Assembly: GCA_019914945.1 (NCBI GenBank)
Contig: CM034111.1
Coordinates: forward strand, 2,728,001 to 2,792,000
From: Typha latifolia
Taxonomy: Eukaryota > Streptophyta > Magnoliopsida > Poales > Typhaceae
DNA: 64,000 bases
Reading direction: 5' to 3'
The number at the start of each line of letters is the position of its first letter. Within the stretch, counting starts at the first letter, position 1. A model generated the notes under the pieces. The model worked only from the letters and a program-made list of their open reading frames with translations, searched no databases and was not told the DNA's origin. Below are positions 36,232-55,124 of the stretch, piece after piece. A program made the translations under genes and the position numbers.

Positions 36232-38582
36232 CCGATTCCAGATGGCAAACGCGTTTCCACTTCGAGAGAGATGATTCGGATTGGGAAGTGAATTTGAAGG
36301 GTTTGAGTATAAGAGATAGAGAGAGAGACAGTGCGAGATTATAATTGTTTATGTTCGTGTATGGGTAGAATCCGACCACGTGGAGAAGGAGATGGAGATG
36401 GGGCACTTTTGCCCTCATAGTTTTGGCGATTTTAGAGTCAATTAATAAAAGAATTAAATTCTTCGAATTATCATGATAGTTAGATTTAAGAAAAATATAG
36501 TCAAAAAAATTTCTTACTAAATATTTTTTTCCTTGAAGTTTCATAAATCAGATATTTTTTTCTTCTTATGCTATGATATCGGCTAATATCAGATAACTTT
36601 AGAAATTAGATCCATTTTAAGTAATTCATATAAGGGCAAAATATTTTTTTTAGTAATTTAAGTTTAGTTTTAATAATAATTATTCAAAAGTTTTTAGTGG
36701 CAAATTATGTAAAATTTTAATAAATTATAAAAAAAAAGTTAGAAAATTAAACCATATTAAAAAAAAAATCATATTTCCATGTCTTACTCTTGATCAGAGT
36801 TGCTATTTCAAACTTAGCATCAATTGTGCCATCAGAATTTTACTCAATCTCCAGCTATTCTTAGTTCCACTGCTGATTCTTTCTCTGTGATGTCTCTTTA
36901 GCTTTTCCATGTCTTGGCTATGCATAAATGGTACTGTCTAACTACAAAGAAATGCCTCACTTTAGGGCATAATTCTGCATTTCATCATCATCTGCCACAA
37001 AGTAGTTCACTATTTGAAATGCTCCATAAGGCATACAGTGGATGACACCAACAAAGCTCTTCTTAAGTAAAACAAACAGCAAAGATGAATAAGAAAGTTG
37101 ACTATTGTCAGGTAAACATGCTGGGAAAAGAAACAGAAATACAATTATGGATGCTGGATAAATATTAAATCAACCAAAAAGGTCTACCATAAAGCAGGCT
37201 ATAAACTGTCCCACATGAGAGGAATCATCATCAACAAACATCTTATTAACACATCTACTACAGCAAGTTGATATCATCAAAAGTTAATTCAAAAATCTAA
37301 GAGGATAGGAGAACACTGATCTAGCTACTTTCATCTAAATCAAGAGGTATTATTATAGTGGTCAAAATGTTGGAAGTTAGAAATCAGTATAGTTACTGAA
37401 ATAATCTGGGTCAAAATTTAGATGCAAGTGGACAACTCCAGCATGATAAAAGCATTAAGAATTCAAATTTTCCATAAACTGAGTGTGTCCAATATCCGAA
37501 ACTGAATGAACTCATCCAAGAGGTTAAGCTGTGTCCTGAACATATTTTCTCAAACCATACAAACTCAACAAGAGAAGTAAACAGCAGAGGTCTACGAAAA
37601 GATGAACCAAATGCATCTTGGAGGGCTTCAGTTTTATATTGAACAAGAAATTTTGAGAGATGCAAAAAAGTTGTTTGACAGCAACAAGGAAGAAAACAAA
37701 AGAAATGGTTCACGTGTAAATATAACTTGGAAGAGAAGGTGACTCAGCCTCATCATTAGCAAATCTTGCTAGACAAGTTGAAAACCATATAATCAAATTT
37801 AAGCAGAAGAAAAGCTAAGCAAAAAGACGCCTTCCCTAGAGGAGAGAATAGAACAGTTTGTGTATGCTAATAACAACTATTACAAATCGACTACTAAACC
37901 ATTTACCTCATTAACTGAATGCATCAACAGACAAGATATGATGAAATTCTCAGCACCATTATTTGGGACTCAATCATGCCAATCTGTAGACAGGCTTCGC
38001 ACAAAAGCAACTTCTAAGAACATCAGAAAGCTCATAATTTCAAAAATCCAGATTCCAGAGAAGATGTTCTCCAAGCATATGAAGTATTAGAGAGTATAAC
38101 CCGACTCTGCCCAATCACTTTATACTAAATGGGATCATATGTGAGCAATTTGTTGAGCTATATTCTTCATGCTAATTGCTAAACAACCAAGGCAATCACT
38201 TAGGCAGAAAATATATCTTATAAAGGCAAAACAAGAAGTTCATATTAAGTGAAAACATTCGACCACCTCATGCAACATACACAATACCTCTATATGAAAA
38301 GAATTTTCTGTGTTATTTTTGCCGTGCCAACCGACCAGCATTTACCTTGGCAGAAACTATATATTAAAAGGCTAATACCAATTTCTGATGTTGCTGGACA
38401 TCATTGAACAACTGGTGCACTGCAATAACACATGAAACATAACTCTCCCACCCACAAAGGGCTATACTTCTACAATAGATCCATCAGCAAAAAGTCAAGA
38501 AAAAGATACACATTTCAAGGAATTCTACCTGTGAAATCCCATAAAAACACCACTTCATGGTACAATAAATAGCCCACCATGA
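36232..38582. other. Spacer: COP1 promoter and GeBP-like 3' flank
   Basis: 36232-36420 is the COP1 5' leader and proximal promoter, with a GA-rich run near 36317-36334 and the G-box. 36421-36780 is AT-rich. From about 36780 to 38580 base composition is more balanced, like transcribed intron or UTR, but no ORF is convincing. A spliced 3' UTR of the downstream GeBP-like gene or a non-coding transcript is possible. Confidence 0.5.
36376..36383. promoter_or_regulatory. Palindromic G-box upstream of COP1
   Basis: CCACGTGG, a perfect G-box core, about 145 bp before the COP1 ATG. bZIP factors such as HY5 bind ACGT-core elements, and HY5/FHY3 regulation of COP1 is reported in Arabidopsis. A role here is inferred from position. 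Confidence 0.5.
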
Positions 38583-39704
38583 TCATGAATCTGCTTTTGT
38601 TATCGCCTCGAGCATCATCTTGGCCACTTCCTTCTTCAAGTCCATCCTACGCAAGTGCTGCTTAAGCTCAATCACTGTCTGCTTCTTAATCTTCTCCTCC
38701 ATCACCTTTGCCTTCGACTCATCAAGAAACTCAAAAGCCCTCTTCATCGTTGCCCCTCGCGGATGCTCATTAGCCAACTCCTCAACAGCCTCCCGGAAGT
38801 ACGGATACGGAAGCTTCCCTTTTTCAGTCTCTGGCTTCTCATTCTCCAATTTCCCCGACATCTGTGTAGTGTTATTCTCTACCTTGTCATTCTGTCGAGG
38901 ACCTAACCTAGCATTACTCTCGTCGCTATCACTTTCATCACTCTGAGCACCGGCATTGCCAGAAGACTGATTTTTACCGCCCCACACCTTCTTTGAGAGG
39001 TCAAAGACAAAGCCCTCGTGAGGCTTAGAGGGCCCCTTTCCTGTGCTCATTTCCCGGGCAGCATTGGCCGTGTACCTCTTCTTGAGGCGCCGTAGCTTAT
39101 CGTTAATCTGCACATTCGAGACCTCGAGACCGCGGCTGCGACGGACGAATTCGGCAAGGGCATCGTTTTGCGCTGGTAAAGAGCCGTTCTTGGCACGGAA
39201 ATCCCCGAGCCACCGGAGGACGGCGATCTCATCGTCTAAAGCCCAAACACGTTGGAAAAGTTGCTTCTTTTGCTCAGGAGGGGCCTCCAAGGAGGGTTTT
39301 TTCTTCTTATTCTGGGGTCCGTCAGAGGGTGGTGGTGGCTTCTTGGGCTTAGCGGGCTGAACCGGAGCAGGCTGAACCGGAGCGGGCTCGTCGGACTCAT
39401 CGGAGTCGGAGCCGGACTCGGTGGACCCGGATCCTGAGGGATTCACAGGCGGCTGGGGTTGTGATCGGGGTTGAGAGGAAGGAGGTCGAGGGTTGTGGTC
39501 GGATTCGGATCCGGAGCCCTCGTCGGTGGATCCCTCTTCGTCTTCATCCTCGTCGCTGGGATTGGTGGGCTTCGGAGGAGGGTTGTTGGGGGACTTGTTG
39601 GTGCTTCTATTTGGGGAAGGGGTGGCGAGGTTAACTTCTTGGTCGTCATCATCATCAGAGGAGGAGGATGGTCGGGGGGCGGCGGCGGGGCGTTTCGGGG
39701 CCAT
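38583..39704 (-). CDS. GeBP/STOREKEEPER-like DNA-binding protein (DUF573)
   Basis: Single-exon gene of 373 residues, uninterrupted from the ATG at 39704. Members of this plant-specific family (GL1 enhancer-binding protein and STOREKEEPER-like) are nuclear DNA-binding regulators linked to cytokinin responses, trichome genes or storage genes. Residues 1-145 are low-complexity, rich in Asp, Glu, Ser and Pro, ending in a basic patch (NKKKKP). The central DUF573 domain, about 148-240, starts FQRVWALDDEIAVLRWLGDF and ends near FDLSKKVWGG, including the basic KLRRLKKRY. A second acidic linker follows, then a helical C-terminal region (about 300-373) with heptad-like Leu, Met and Ile residues, suiting the non-canonical leucine-zipper region of the family. 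A telo-box lies about 80 bp upstream. The exact subfamily and target genes cannot be told. Confidence 0.92.
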   Translation of the reverse strand: MAPKRPAAAPRPSSSSDDDDDQEVNLATPSPNRSTNKSPNNPPPKPTNPSDEDEDEEGSTDEGSGSESDHNPRPPSSQPRSQPQPPVNPSGSGSTESGSDSDESDEPAPVQPAPVQPAKPKKPPPPSDGPQNKKKKPSLEAPPEQKKQLFQRVWALDDEIAVLRWLGDFRAKNGSLPAQNDALAEFVRRSRGLEVSNVQINDKLRRLKKRYTANAAREMSTGKGPSKPHEGFVFDLSKKVWGGKNQSSGNAGAQSDESDSDESNARLGPRQNDKVENNTTQMSGKLENEKPETEKGKLPYPYFREAVEELANEHPRGATMKRAFEFLDESKAKVMEEKIKKQTVIELKQHLRRMDLKKEVAKMMLEAITKADS

Positions 39705-40652
39705 GACTGCGTTGGGGATGGTTTGGGGGAAGAAATTGGCGATCGAGGAGGAGAGGTTTTATTTGGAAGTAAGACACGGAAGTTAGGGTTTTAACTTGTG
39801 GGAATGTGAAGAGGGATAAGCCGTCTAGTTTCCGATAGTGACCTTATCGGGATTCTTATCAGGGCCAAATCGACCACAAAAGCCGATAAAATTTATGCCA
39901 ACGAGAATTTATCGGGTCTTGTTAATCTTACCCCTGGAATTGGTTCCAATACTCCACCCCTTCTACATCTTTATTATCATTCACACCATATTTTATGAAT
40001 ATTTATTATTTGATTTCTCAGCTTTTTTTTTTTTAAAGTTATAAATAGGTATTAAGGTTGTTTTGTAACTATAATTACTTTAATCATCTATATGATAATT
40101 AGCCACTAAGAAAATATAATAAAGTGTTTTTTATCCAAAAACAAAGAAGTGTGTCTTGATAAATTTCTCTAAATATTTTTAATATGATGCGTTCAAATAA
40201 AATACCAAATTATACCCTTATTTAGTAGTCGGATTTTCCAAGAACACCTTAAAGTATGGTATTACTATATTTTAACAAAAAATAAGCAAGAGTTAAATTA
40301 AAAATAGTGAAAAGATAGAAAATGAAATAAACTTATAATGTAAGATGTAAAATAGAAATATATATATACTGATTCTAAAGCATATCGAAAGGAGATCTTG
40401 ACTCAAACAATATAAGAAAAGAGACCCAAGCTTTTGCACTTCCTTAGAGAACTTGATTACAACTTAGTTTGATGAAAACATAATCCTGCTGCAAGAGATA
40501 TTAAAAACTATATCCCCCTGCAGTTTTAGCTGGGATTCAAAAGCTTCCGATCTACAATGCCTTGAGCAAGGCTTGAACACTAAACTCATGTTAAGTCCGA
40601 GTATACATCGTGACGATCTTATTCCTATTATAGTGATTCTAATGGAGAAAAA
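39705..40652. other. Spacer between GeBP-like gene and phosphatase
   Basis: Holds the GeBP-like promoter (to about 39900) and the 3' flank of the phosphatase gene. The middle is AT-rich with no ORF. Nothing else recognised. Confidence 0.6.
39784..39791 (-). promoter_or_regulatory. Telo-box upstream of GeBP-like gene
   Basis: AAACCCTA on the minus strand, about 80 bp before the ATG. Telo-boxes are common near the start of plant genes active in dividing tissue. Short motif, moderate support. Confidence 0.4.
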
Positions 40653-44627
<3,975 letters not shown>

Positions 44628-44690
44628 TCAAAAGAGAGGGAGCGAGAGAGAGAGAGGAATAGGAAGGTGAGAGGACTGGTTTTGGTAGTT

Positions 44691-44697
44691 ATTTATA
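44691..44697 (-). promoter_or_regulatory. TATA box of the phosphatase gene
   Basis: TATAAAT on the minus strand, about 82-88 bp before the ATG. A GA-rich run (44642-44656) lies between it and the start, as leader sequence. Confidence 0.6.
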
Positions 44698-46894
44698 GAG
44701 TGTGAAGAGTATTAAATAAGAATAAATAAATAAATAATGACATCATTGAGATGGCTTCTTTGTTTAGTTAATAAAGTATTAGATCCAAAATTTATGTGAC
44801 GCTATTATTGAGATGTTGAGATAAGAGAGCTTTTAAGATGGGATTGTGATTGATTAATTAATTGATTAAGGAAAGTATAAAATTTTGCTATTTAAAAATA
44901 TATTTTTAAATATGACTATTTTTTTTTTTTGGTACCGTAGCAGAAGCATATGTGATGTATCAAGAGGTTACAGACTCGAACGTTTATGTGACACTGATAT
45001 TGAGAATTAAGAATATACCCTAAAATATACCCGTTGTTGCTACCTAGTAGTAGAAGCATACCCACTCATAGCAAGAGTTTAAAACGTTTATGTGACGGCT
45101 CTTGTAAAGACGTGGAGAGGAGAAAAAGTCTTGATCTTTTAAGACGAGGATGACGATTGATTGACTAAAAAATAATAAAATTTTGTTATTTAAGAATATA
45201 TTTTTAAGTATGGCTATTTTTATAGCATTAGTAAAAGTGTACACACTAGAGATTATAACCCCCCAAATATTTAGGAATGTAAATTTCTATGTAGAAAAAA
45301 AAATTCAAAATGGATTGCACATTTATGATCTTGCTTTAGACCACTGTGAGTCATTTAAAACAGTCAATTTATATATTTAATTTATATATCAGATAGATAA
45401 GGTTACCTTATATAATTAGTCTAAAATTATAATTTATCCCTTGTGGTTTAGTCAAATTTTGATTAGTTAATTAATGTGCTTGAATAAGTTTTGAATTTCT
45501 AAAAGTATGCATAGCAGAAGGTCAAAAGAGATTTAGTGCACTATTAAGAAGATTACAAATGTGTATATTTAGCCTTATTTCTAGAAGAAAATCCACAAAA
45601 GATCTATTGTTTCATATTTTCTAATAACCTTGAGACTCTAATAAGGCATATCTACACTAATTAATTAATTAATTCCTTTAGCTTGCAAAGTCTACCTTCA
45701 AGATTTGAAAAGATGGCAACCAAATGGTCAACTGATATAACAATCAAATTTATTGCCTAGCTTTAAACACTTTGAAAGCCACTTCTTTGCATGGTATGCC
45801 ATCTATTTCATTCAATTTTATTTGAATGGAGAAGATTTATTTTTAGATTTTTTTAAGAGAGTTAGAGTTGGTCAAAGGAAAAGAAAAGAGGTTTCTTAAA
45901 AGAACTCTAAAATAAGGGTCCATCAAATTAGTATAATTGATTACGGCAAGCAAATCTCACACCATAATTATTTAAGTAGTGATTGGTTGGAAAATTAAGA
46001 AATTATAAATAGCCAAATGCCATTTTGCTCATACTGTATGAATATTCTTAAGTTAACACCATTAAATTCTTAGTTTTCTAACGTAGTAATTATTAATAAG
46101 TTATACACAGAATGCTGCGACAAGCTAACTCTCTATTCATAACGGAAATAATAGTGTTACAAAATAACCAAACTACTCTATTGTAAGTCAGACTATATTA
46201 TAAAGGCTTATTTGATTTGAGACTAAGCTCCGAACTTAATTTTTTTAAGTGTGAACTCGACTATGTATAATGAAGATAAAAAGATGTCTGATTACTTCTT
46301 AAATTGAAACCAAACCGGTCCGAAAAGGTTTAGGGTTTAAGTTCGAAGCATAGAAAAGTAAATTGAAAGGGAGTACAGAGGAGTAATTTATAATATTGGT
46401 TAGATTGATTGGAGGAGATTAGGAAAGACATCACCCACGAGCTCCTCAGATTTGTTTGTTTAATAATAGGATTGGAGAAACCAAGAGGATCGCAGATAAT
46501 AGGATATGTGGAATAAGAGAGGTGGAATAAAGTACATTCCATGGAATATGCCTCGGATAGGGACCACTATTCGCCAAAAGCTATTCCCTTTTCTTCTCCC
46601 CTGTCCCCCCACACCGCCCGCCCGCCACGTACGCTTTCCGTCGTATAGCGACCCCTCTCTCTCTCCTCTTCCGGAGGCACCCACGGTTTTCTTACCCCCG
46701 TGTTGGACGCCAATTGGCGGATCCCGTGGGGCCCGCACGAGTTACTGCGTGGGTGGCCAATTATTGGGGGACATGTCGGTGGATGGATTCACTGGTATCT
46801 TATCCGCCGTCGCAAGTGGATAGGATAAAAGGTTATCCCGGATATTAAACTGTAGCTATTCTCGATTTTAACCCAACTAGAACTCTTTTTTTTA

Positions 46895-47162
46895 TTTATT
46901 TTTATCAAAATAGACTATCTCTTAAATTTATTTAAGAGTCTAATTTACTGTGATCCTAATAAAAATGCTAAATTAATCAGTATTCTTAAAAATGCTAAAC
47001 GCTGACATGATCAAAATCTTAGAACTAGATAAAAATACTAAACTAATTAGCATTTTTACTTAGACATAAAATACTGATTAACTCAGCGACTTTTAGAGCT
47101 ACATTAAATTAAACTCTATTTGGTAATAAATTTAAAATGTAGTCTATTTCGATAAAAATAAA
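46895..47162. mobile_element. MITE with ~38-bp terminal inverted repeats
   Basis: The left end TTTATTTTTATCAAAATAG pairs with the right end, whose complement is TTTATTTTTATCGAAATAG. The match continues through GACTA and AAATTTATT, about 38 bp with few mismatches. The interior is AT-rich and non-coding and repeats motifs such as AATGCTAAA. Confidence 0.75.
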
Positions 47163-50100
47163 TTGAAATATGCTACTTCGGTCTACTCCTCAACTTATCC
47201 TTAAAAAAGAAAAACTTCATGCGACGTTAAATATATATTTTACAGTATTTATATATATATATTGATATCTCTATTTAACCCCTAAATATTCTATTAGGAT
47301 TAAAAAGTGAAGCATTGATATATTTAAGTGGATAATTTTGTATTAAAAAAATATGTGAAGAAAATTTCGAATGAATATAATATAACAAAACTTTTACTTC
47401 AAAGGAGGATCATGCCTTTCCCTAGAGGCTCATGGCTCTATCACTTCCTTTTTAAAGAGAGATATAATATAATAGAGTTTTAGCTAAATTTAAGTTAACT
47501 AGAATATTGATGTAATTGACCATTAAAGTGACAGTTGGTATAATTAGCCTCTAAAGATAACAACTAATAAGAATTATTTTCCTCACGAGAAATGAAATCA
47601 CCATTGAAAATATATGGTAAAGAATAGTGGTGCTAAATAAAAGGAAAAATCATATTAAAAAAACACTATAATTTTGTTTTATTATCATTGAACTCTTGTA
47701 ATTTTATTTTTAAAATATCATACTATTAGTTTGCTTAACGGGCGATTACCATGTAGACGAGCTAAATTAACTATATAAAAATAACGATGGTAATAACCCT
47801 ACAAAAGTAAAGTAATATTTGTTTTGCTAGTAGTTGTTTAGTTAAATTTAAAGTTGGATAATTTTGAGTAAAAAAAAAGGTAAGATGCGGGATTCAGATA
47901 TTAAATCCTTATTTGGTAGAATTTGAATGATAATAAATAAAATAATAAAATTTGGTTGATTAAAAGAGCTTTTATTATCCGACATATTTCAGTATCGAAT
48001 TTTAGCGGCATTAACGGCACAATATGTAGTGGGATACTATTAAGTTCTTACTTTTCTCTCAAAAAAATAAAAGCAAGATATTAAATATTTTTATAAATTT
48101 CTTAAATAATAAAATTGAATGTTTATTTTAAAAAATAATGAAATGACAAATGTTTATTGGCAAATTTATTTTTTATTTGATTAAAACTATTGGCAAAAGT
48201 TGGCTAATTAAGCCTAGTAGATTCCAACTCCTAGTCGTGATCACAACAGGTCGGACACGTGTAACGGACGGCCGAGAATAACCCAACCATCCCCTATCGA
48301 GGGCTCGAATAGCCCCTCCTGTTATCATTTATCCACCTCACTTATCCGACTTCTTATTCGCCCTGCGCACTATTGGAACTCGCAATCCTTATCCCGTTGC
48401 TATCACTGACGAGGCCAAACCTACCCAACTGCGTTTCTTGCCACATTAATATTCCTAATTATTCTTTTATATTAAACTTTATAACTATATATATATATAT
48501 ATATATCATCACACTTGTCTTGATTTCCTTTCCTTTGTATTGGATAACACGTTTGTTTCCATGCACTTCCAGAAGTGACAACCAATGCAATAACCAAGCA
48601 ATATAGACCAATGATATTTTTTTTTAATTTTTTTATTTTTGATACCTTGTGAGTGTCACACTCATCAAAATTGTTAGTTCATTTGCAATCTAGTAAGGGC
48701 CCATTATTATTATGTAACATGAGGAGAATAATAATAATAGGGGAAGGAAGTAGGTATTAGTTAGAGGGGAGGAGTGAGTTTGGTTGATATGCTTGGCATC
48801 CACTTAATTACATATTAGTTTTATATTTTAATTACATACTCACTCCTTGAATTATGACTCTGTATCGCATTGCATTGCAGAGTGTTACATTTTAGATAGT
48901 ATATTGAATAAAATTTTACGTTTTTATATTTTTAAAAGTGTACTGTGATGTAAGATTATAGATAGTTAACTTTCGGGTTGTTGATCGATATATAATATTA
49001 TTATGCTATTTAGGTATATTGTGACTTTGTTTTTTATTTTTTGTGAAAAAGGATACGCTGAGTTTGGTTATTTGGTAGATGACATTAGAGATCACTAAAC
49101 CTAAAAAAGAAATATAAATTTGAGAAAAGTATAGCCCTATTGTTCATTAACCATTCTCATAAAAGTATAAGTTGGTGGAGAACACCTACCATTTTTTCTA
49201 AAAGGCTTTATAGAGTTATGGGCAGAGGTTTAATATTTAATTACAAATAAGACTGTGGAAGTTAAGCTTATAGAGAATAATATTCTTAGCCTTTATAGTT
49301 TTATAGCAATCCTCTACAATTGATGTCTAAGCTGAGATATTAACCCTGTTTAATTAAGTAATCAGGCTAATCCTATAGGGTTTCATGCATGGCCTAAAAT
49401 AATATAGCCTTTTTAATTGAAGGAATATATCCTTCTACTATAGAAATATTTCATTTTGTGACCCATGTAGGCCTATCAAAGTGGGAGCATGGCCTATTTG
49501 ACAACTTATGAATGTATTAGGGGATCGAATTCATAAGACATTATCAATAATAAAATATAAAAAATAAAGCGCAGAATGACAATCGCAAACACAGATATTT
49601 ACATAGAATACTCCTAAACTGAAAAACTACGATTTTTTTTCCACGATGCTCATTCGAACTCGCAACACATAATTTTTCCATTATCGATTCATAATCTTAA
49701 TGACTCGTGAGACAAAGTCTTTCAAAATATAAAGAAGATGTGATACTGTGAAGAGTTATTGCAATAATGATTAAGATGTCCTTAAGTTAGGTTAAACCTT
49801 TCTATTATATAATTGACATATAGAATCCTAATAGCTCCCAAAATATCTCAACGAAGTAAGTTAAAAATGTAAAATTTTATAATTACGTTCGAACAACTTT
49901 GGATTGCATTGGAACACCTATATTTCTCAATCTCTATTCCTAGATTGGTTAGAAACAATCTTCTAATACTTTTGTGTCTAGGCATCAAAAATAATTCTGA
50001 AACTATTTTTTTTTTTTTTGAACTACTTTCAGAATGATTAGAACCACCTCCTAAAGATTTATGTTTCTTCTAAAATACCCTGTCATATGCTTGTACAATT

Positions 50101-51578
50101 AATCTAGTAATTATATTAAAACCTTACACTATATACAAAATAGAAGTTCTAACCTAAGGGGTTATAGTATGCCCTTTGTAATGACTTTAGGCACATAGGC
50201 CATAGGCCATAGCCCATACTTGTTATGTGTCAAGTTTAAATCACAAATATCTTGCATGATATATACTTAAATCCCAATTCTGACTCACATCCACCTACTT
50301 TTGTTCACCAAGATAGGAGAAAAGATTCCATTGCCCCCCAATCTGACAACTATCTGTCTAAAGTTTATATAATCAAATTGGAACAAAATCTGAAAGCTTG
50401 GTGTCCATTTTCTTCCAAGTTGGTGGTAAAATGATGACCTCTCATGAGATGTTTTAAGACATAAGTTAGGTATATTCTTTCTTGCAATGGTTATGTTTAA
50501 GAAAAGTTAGGACCCTTGGACTTTTGTAGGTGACCTCTTTTGGTCAGTCCTTGCCAACTTTATTGACTAAATACTCAGTGAGATGGTTAGGTAATGGACT
50601 AATAATATATATTTTACTTTTGATAATATTAAATTAAATTCAAAATTTCTTTCTTAAATTTGGGACCAATTTTAAGAGCTCTAGCTTTGGTCTTATGTCG
50701 TCTCGAACGAAACCTTCCATAGTTTAGTTCTCTTTAGTTTGAATCTAAACTTTAAATGTGACCTGTTGGTTGTGACTAGGTAACAAAATAATTGTTACAC
50801 ATCAATATATAAAATTAACGAATCAAAACATTATTTGACTTTGATGATATTATACAAAAAATTATTATTAAATAAAATTAATTAGTTATAGTTTAAAAAT
50901 AGATTAAAAAAACACTTTTTTTTATAATGAAAAGCCTTTTTTAATTTTACTATTAAAATTTGTAAATTATAAATACAATTCATTTCAATAGTAAAATTAT
51001 AATTTGAGAAAAAATTAGGAAAAAAAATAGTGTTTGAATACAAAAAGCAGCTAGGGTCTCCAACTAAGTTCATGGACTAGTCCTCAACTAAGACCAAATG
51101 CCACCTATACAAATATGCAACAATAGAAGGGGGAATAATTTTGGTTTATTTTACTACTCTTGACTCCTTAATAGTAGTAGTAGTAGTTCTATCCTTGGGC
51201 CACCAAAATTCCAAAGTGGGCATTTTGGGTCATTATCTCTGTCCTCTATCTGCTCTTGTCCTTCACTCATACTAAGTTCACATGAAAGGGATGATCAAAA
51301 GGAATCCAATCTCTTGTGGGGGTGATAAATACACTTCACAGGGGATAGTCCAAGGATATATGGTCATCAGTCAAAGTGACACATTGGAATTCATTCTCTT
51401 ATGGAGCTAGAAGAACATACCCATATGATCTTTATCTGCATCATCACAATGGCATGCATTTAAACAGAATGTAAAACCCACATGTTATGGCTTTGTCTTT
51501 CCAGGAAGCAACAATAAAGATTCCTCAGTAAAGGAGAATAAGCTGATCAATTATACCTCCTTTTTGTTTTTATTTTTA

Positions 51579-51924
51579 AGAGCATCTCCAATTGAGCTCT
51601 AAATCTTTACATCTCTAAATTATTAGGCTTCAAATTTTGAGTATAGGTATCGAGGAGACATTCAAATAAATCTAATATTTTTTTTTTAAATTTTATTATT
51701 TAGAATTGACAAGTGTTCCGAAATCCTTCAGGGTAATGACTAATGACCCAAATATACCAAACACTAAAATACATTAATACTTCATTTTAATATAATATTA
51801 TATAGTATATAAAAGGTATATATATTTGATAATTTAAATCTTAAAATAGAGCAGGGTTACATTTAAATGCACTGTGATCTAAAAGGTCACTCCATTTGGA
51901 GCCTTCTCCTATTGAAGATGCTCT
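51579..51924. mobile_element. GAGCATC-type MITE upstream of ACC oxidase
   Basis: The left end AGAGCATCTCCAATTGAG pairs with the right end, whose complement is AGAGCATCTTCAATAGGAG. The ~346-bp interior is AT-rich without an ORF. Elements starting GAGCATCTCCAA are widespread in plant genomes. It ends about 800 bp before the ACC oxidase ATG. Confidence 0.7.
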
Positions 51925-52609
51925 GAGAGATACTGAAAGCATATGGCATTTCAAATAAGTCCTAAAACCGAGTGTCTAAACCGCTAAAATATCGGTCCAA
52001 AAGATCTGTCCTTGTTTCAAAAAATAATGAATATCTACATATATATATATATATATTTCATTTGATCGAAGTTATCAGCTTATTGCATCCTAGTGCAAAA
52101 GGTGACGAAATGAGAAGAGATTGACAGTGTCTACCTCTAAGTTTTAATGGTCAAAGAGGAGGAGTTAGACAAAATGAATCAAACTATGATAGATTTAGTC
52201 CAAAGATCATACTTGGAAAGGTGTCATCTTCTTCATTCTGAGAATTGTCAGAGGCGAGTCATGCATTTTTCCATGATAGAAAGTAGGAAGATTCCTGATA
52301 CGACCTGCCTCTGGTTCTTAAACGTTTCTTAGTTTCTTTTTTCAGTGGTTTGGGTTCATGTCAAATCCTTCAGTTTCAGCCAAAACGGCACATAGTGATA
52401 ATATTCTTACCCTTTTTCAAAAGACATCGGAGAAAGTAATAACCACTCCGGTCCCCCCCCACCCATGAAATATGAGTAAAAGCAAATGGGTGGTAGTAAA
52501 ACAAGAAGCTAAGGAAAGTAAGTAGAGGACTAAATAGCAAGCAGCCAAAAGCCTTCCACGAGTGGTGTCTTCTTCCTTACTCCTTCAAATTTGATCGCTT
52601 TCTTTTGCC

Positions 52610-52616
52610 TATAAAT
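52610..52616 (+). promoter_or_regulatory. TATA box of ACC oxidase
   Basis: TATAAAT 106-112 bp before the ATG at 52722, at the expected spacing for a plant core promoter. Confidence 0.75.
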
Positions 52617-52683
52617 TGGGGTCTCATGCACACCTAGCTCCTTGTAGATTGGAAGATAAGAAAGAGTTCGAGAATTCCACAGA

Positions 52684-52686
<3 letters not shown>

Positions 52687-52720
<34 letters not shown>
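52687..52720 (+). repeat. AG microsatellite in ACC oxidase 5' leader
   Basis: Seventeen uninterrupted AG units end one base before the start codon at 52722. They probably lie in the 5' UTR. Confidence 0.95.

Positions 52721-55124
<2,404 letters not shown>

Noticed and set aside
35692..36291. Plus-strand ORF of 199 residues opposite COP1 exon 1
   Set aside because: It overlaps the RING-coding exon in antisense and continues into intron sequence; no domain.
37411..37713. Minus-strand ORF of 100 residues between COP1 and the GeBP-like gene
   Set aside because: Phe/Leu/Ser-rich composition typical of chance ORFs; no family or splice support.
46506..46823. Plus-strand ORF of 105 residues in the GC-richer island of the gene desert
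   Set aside because: No recognisable domain and no promoter or splice context; likely chance.
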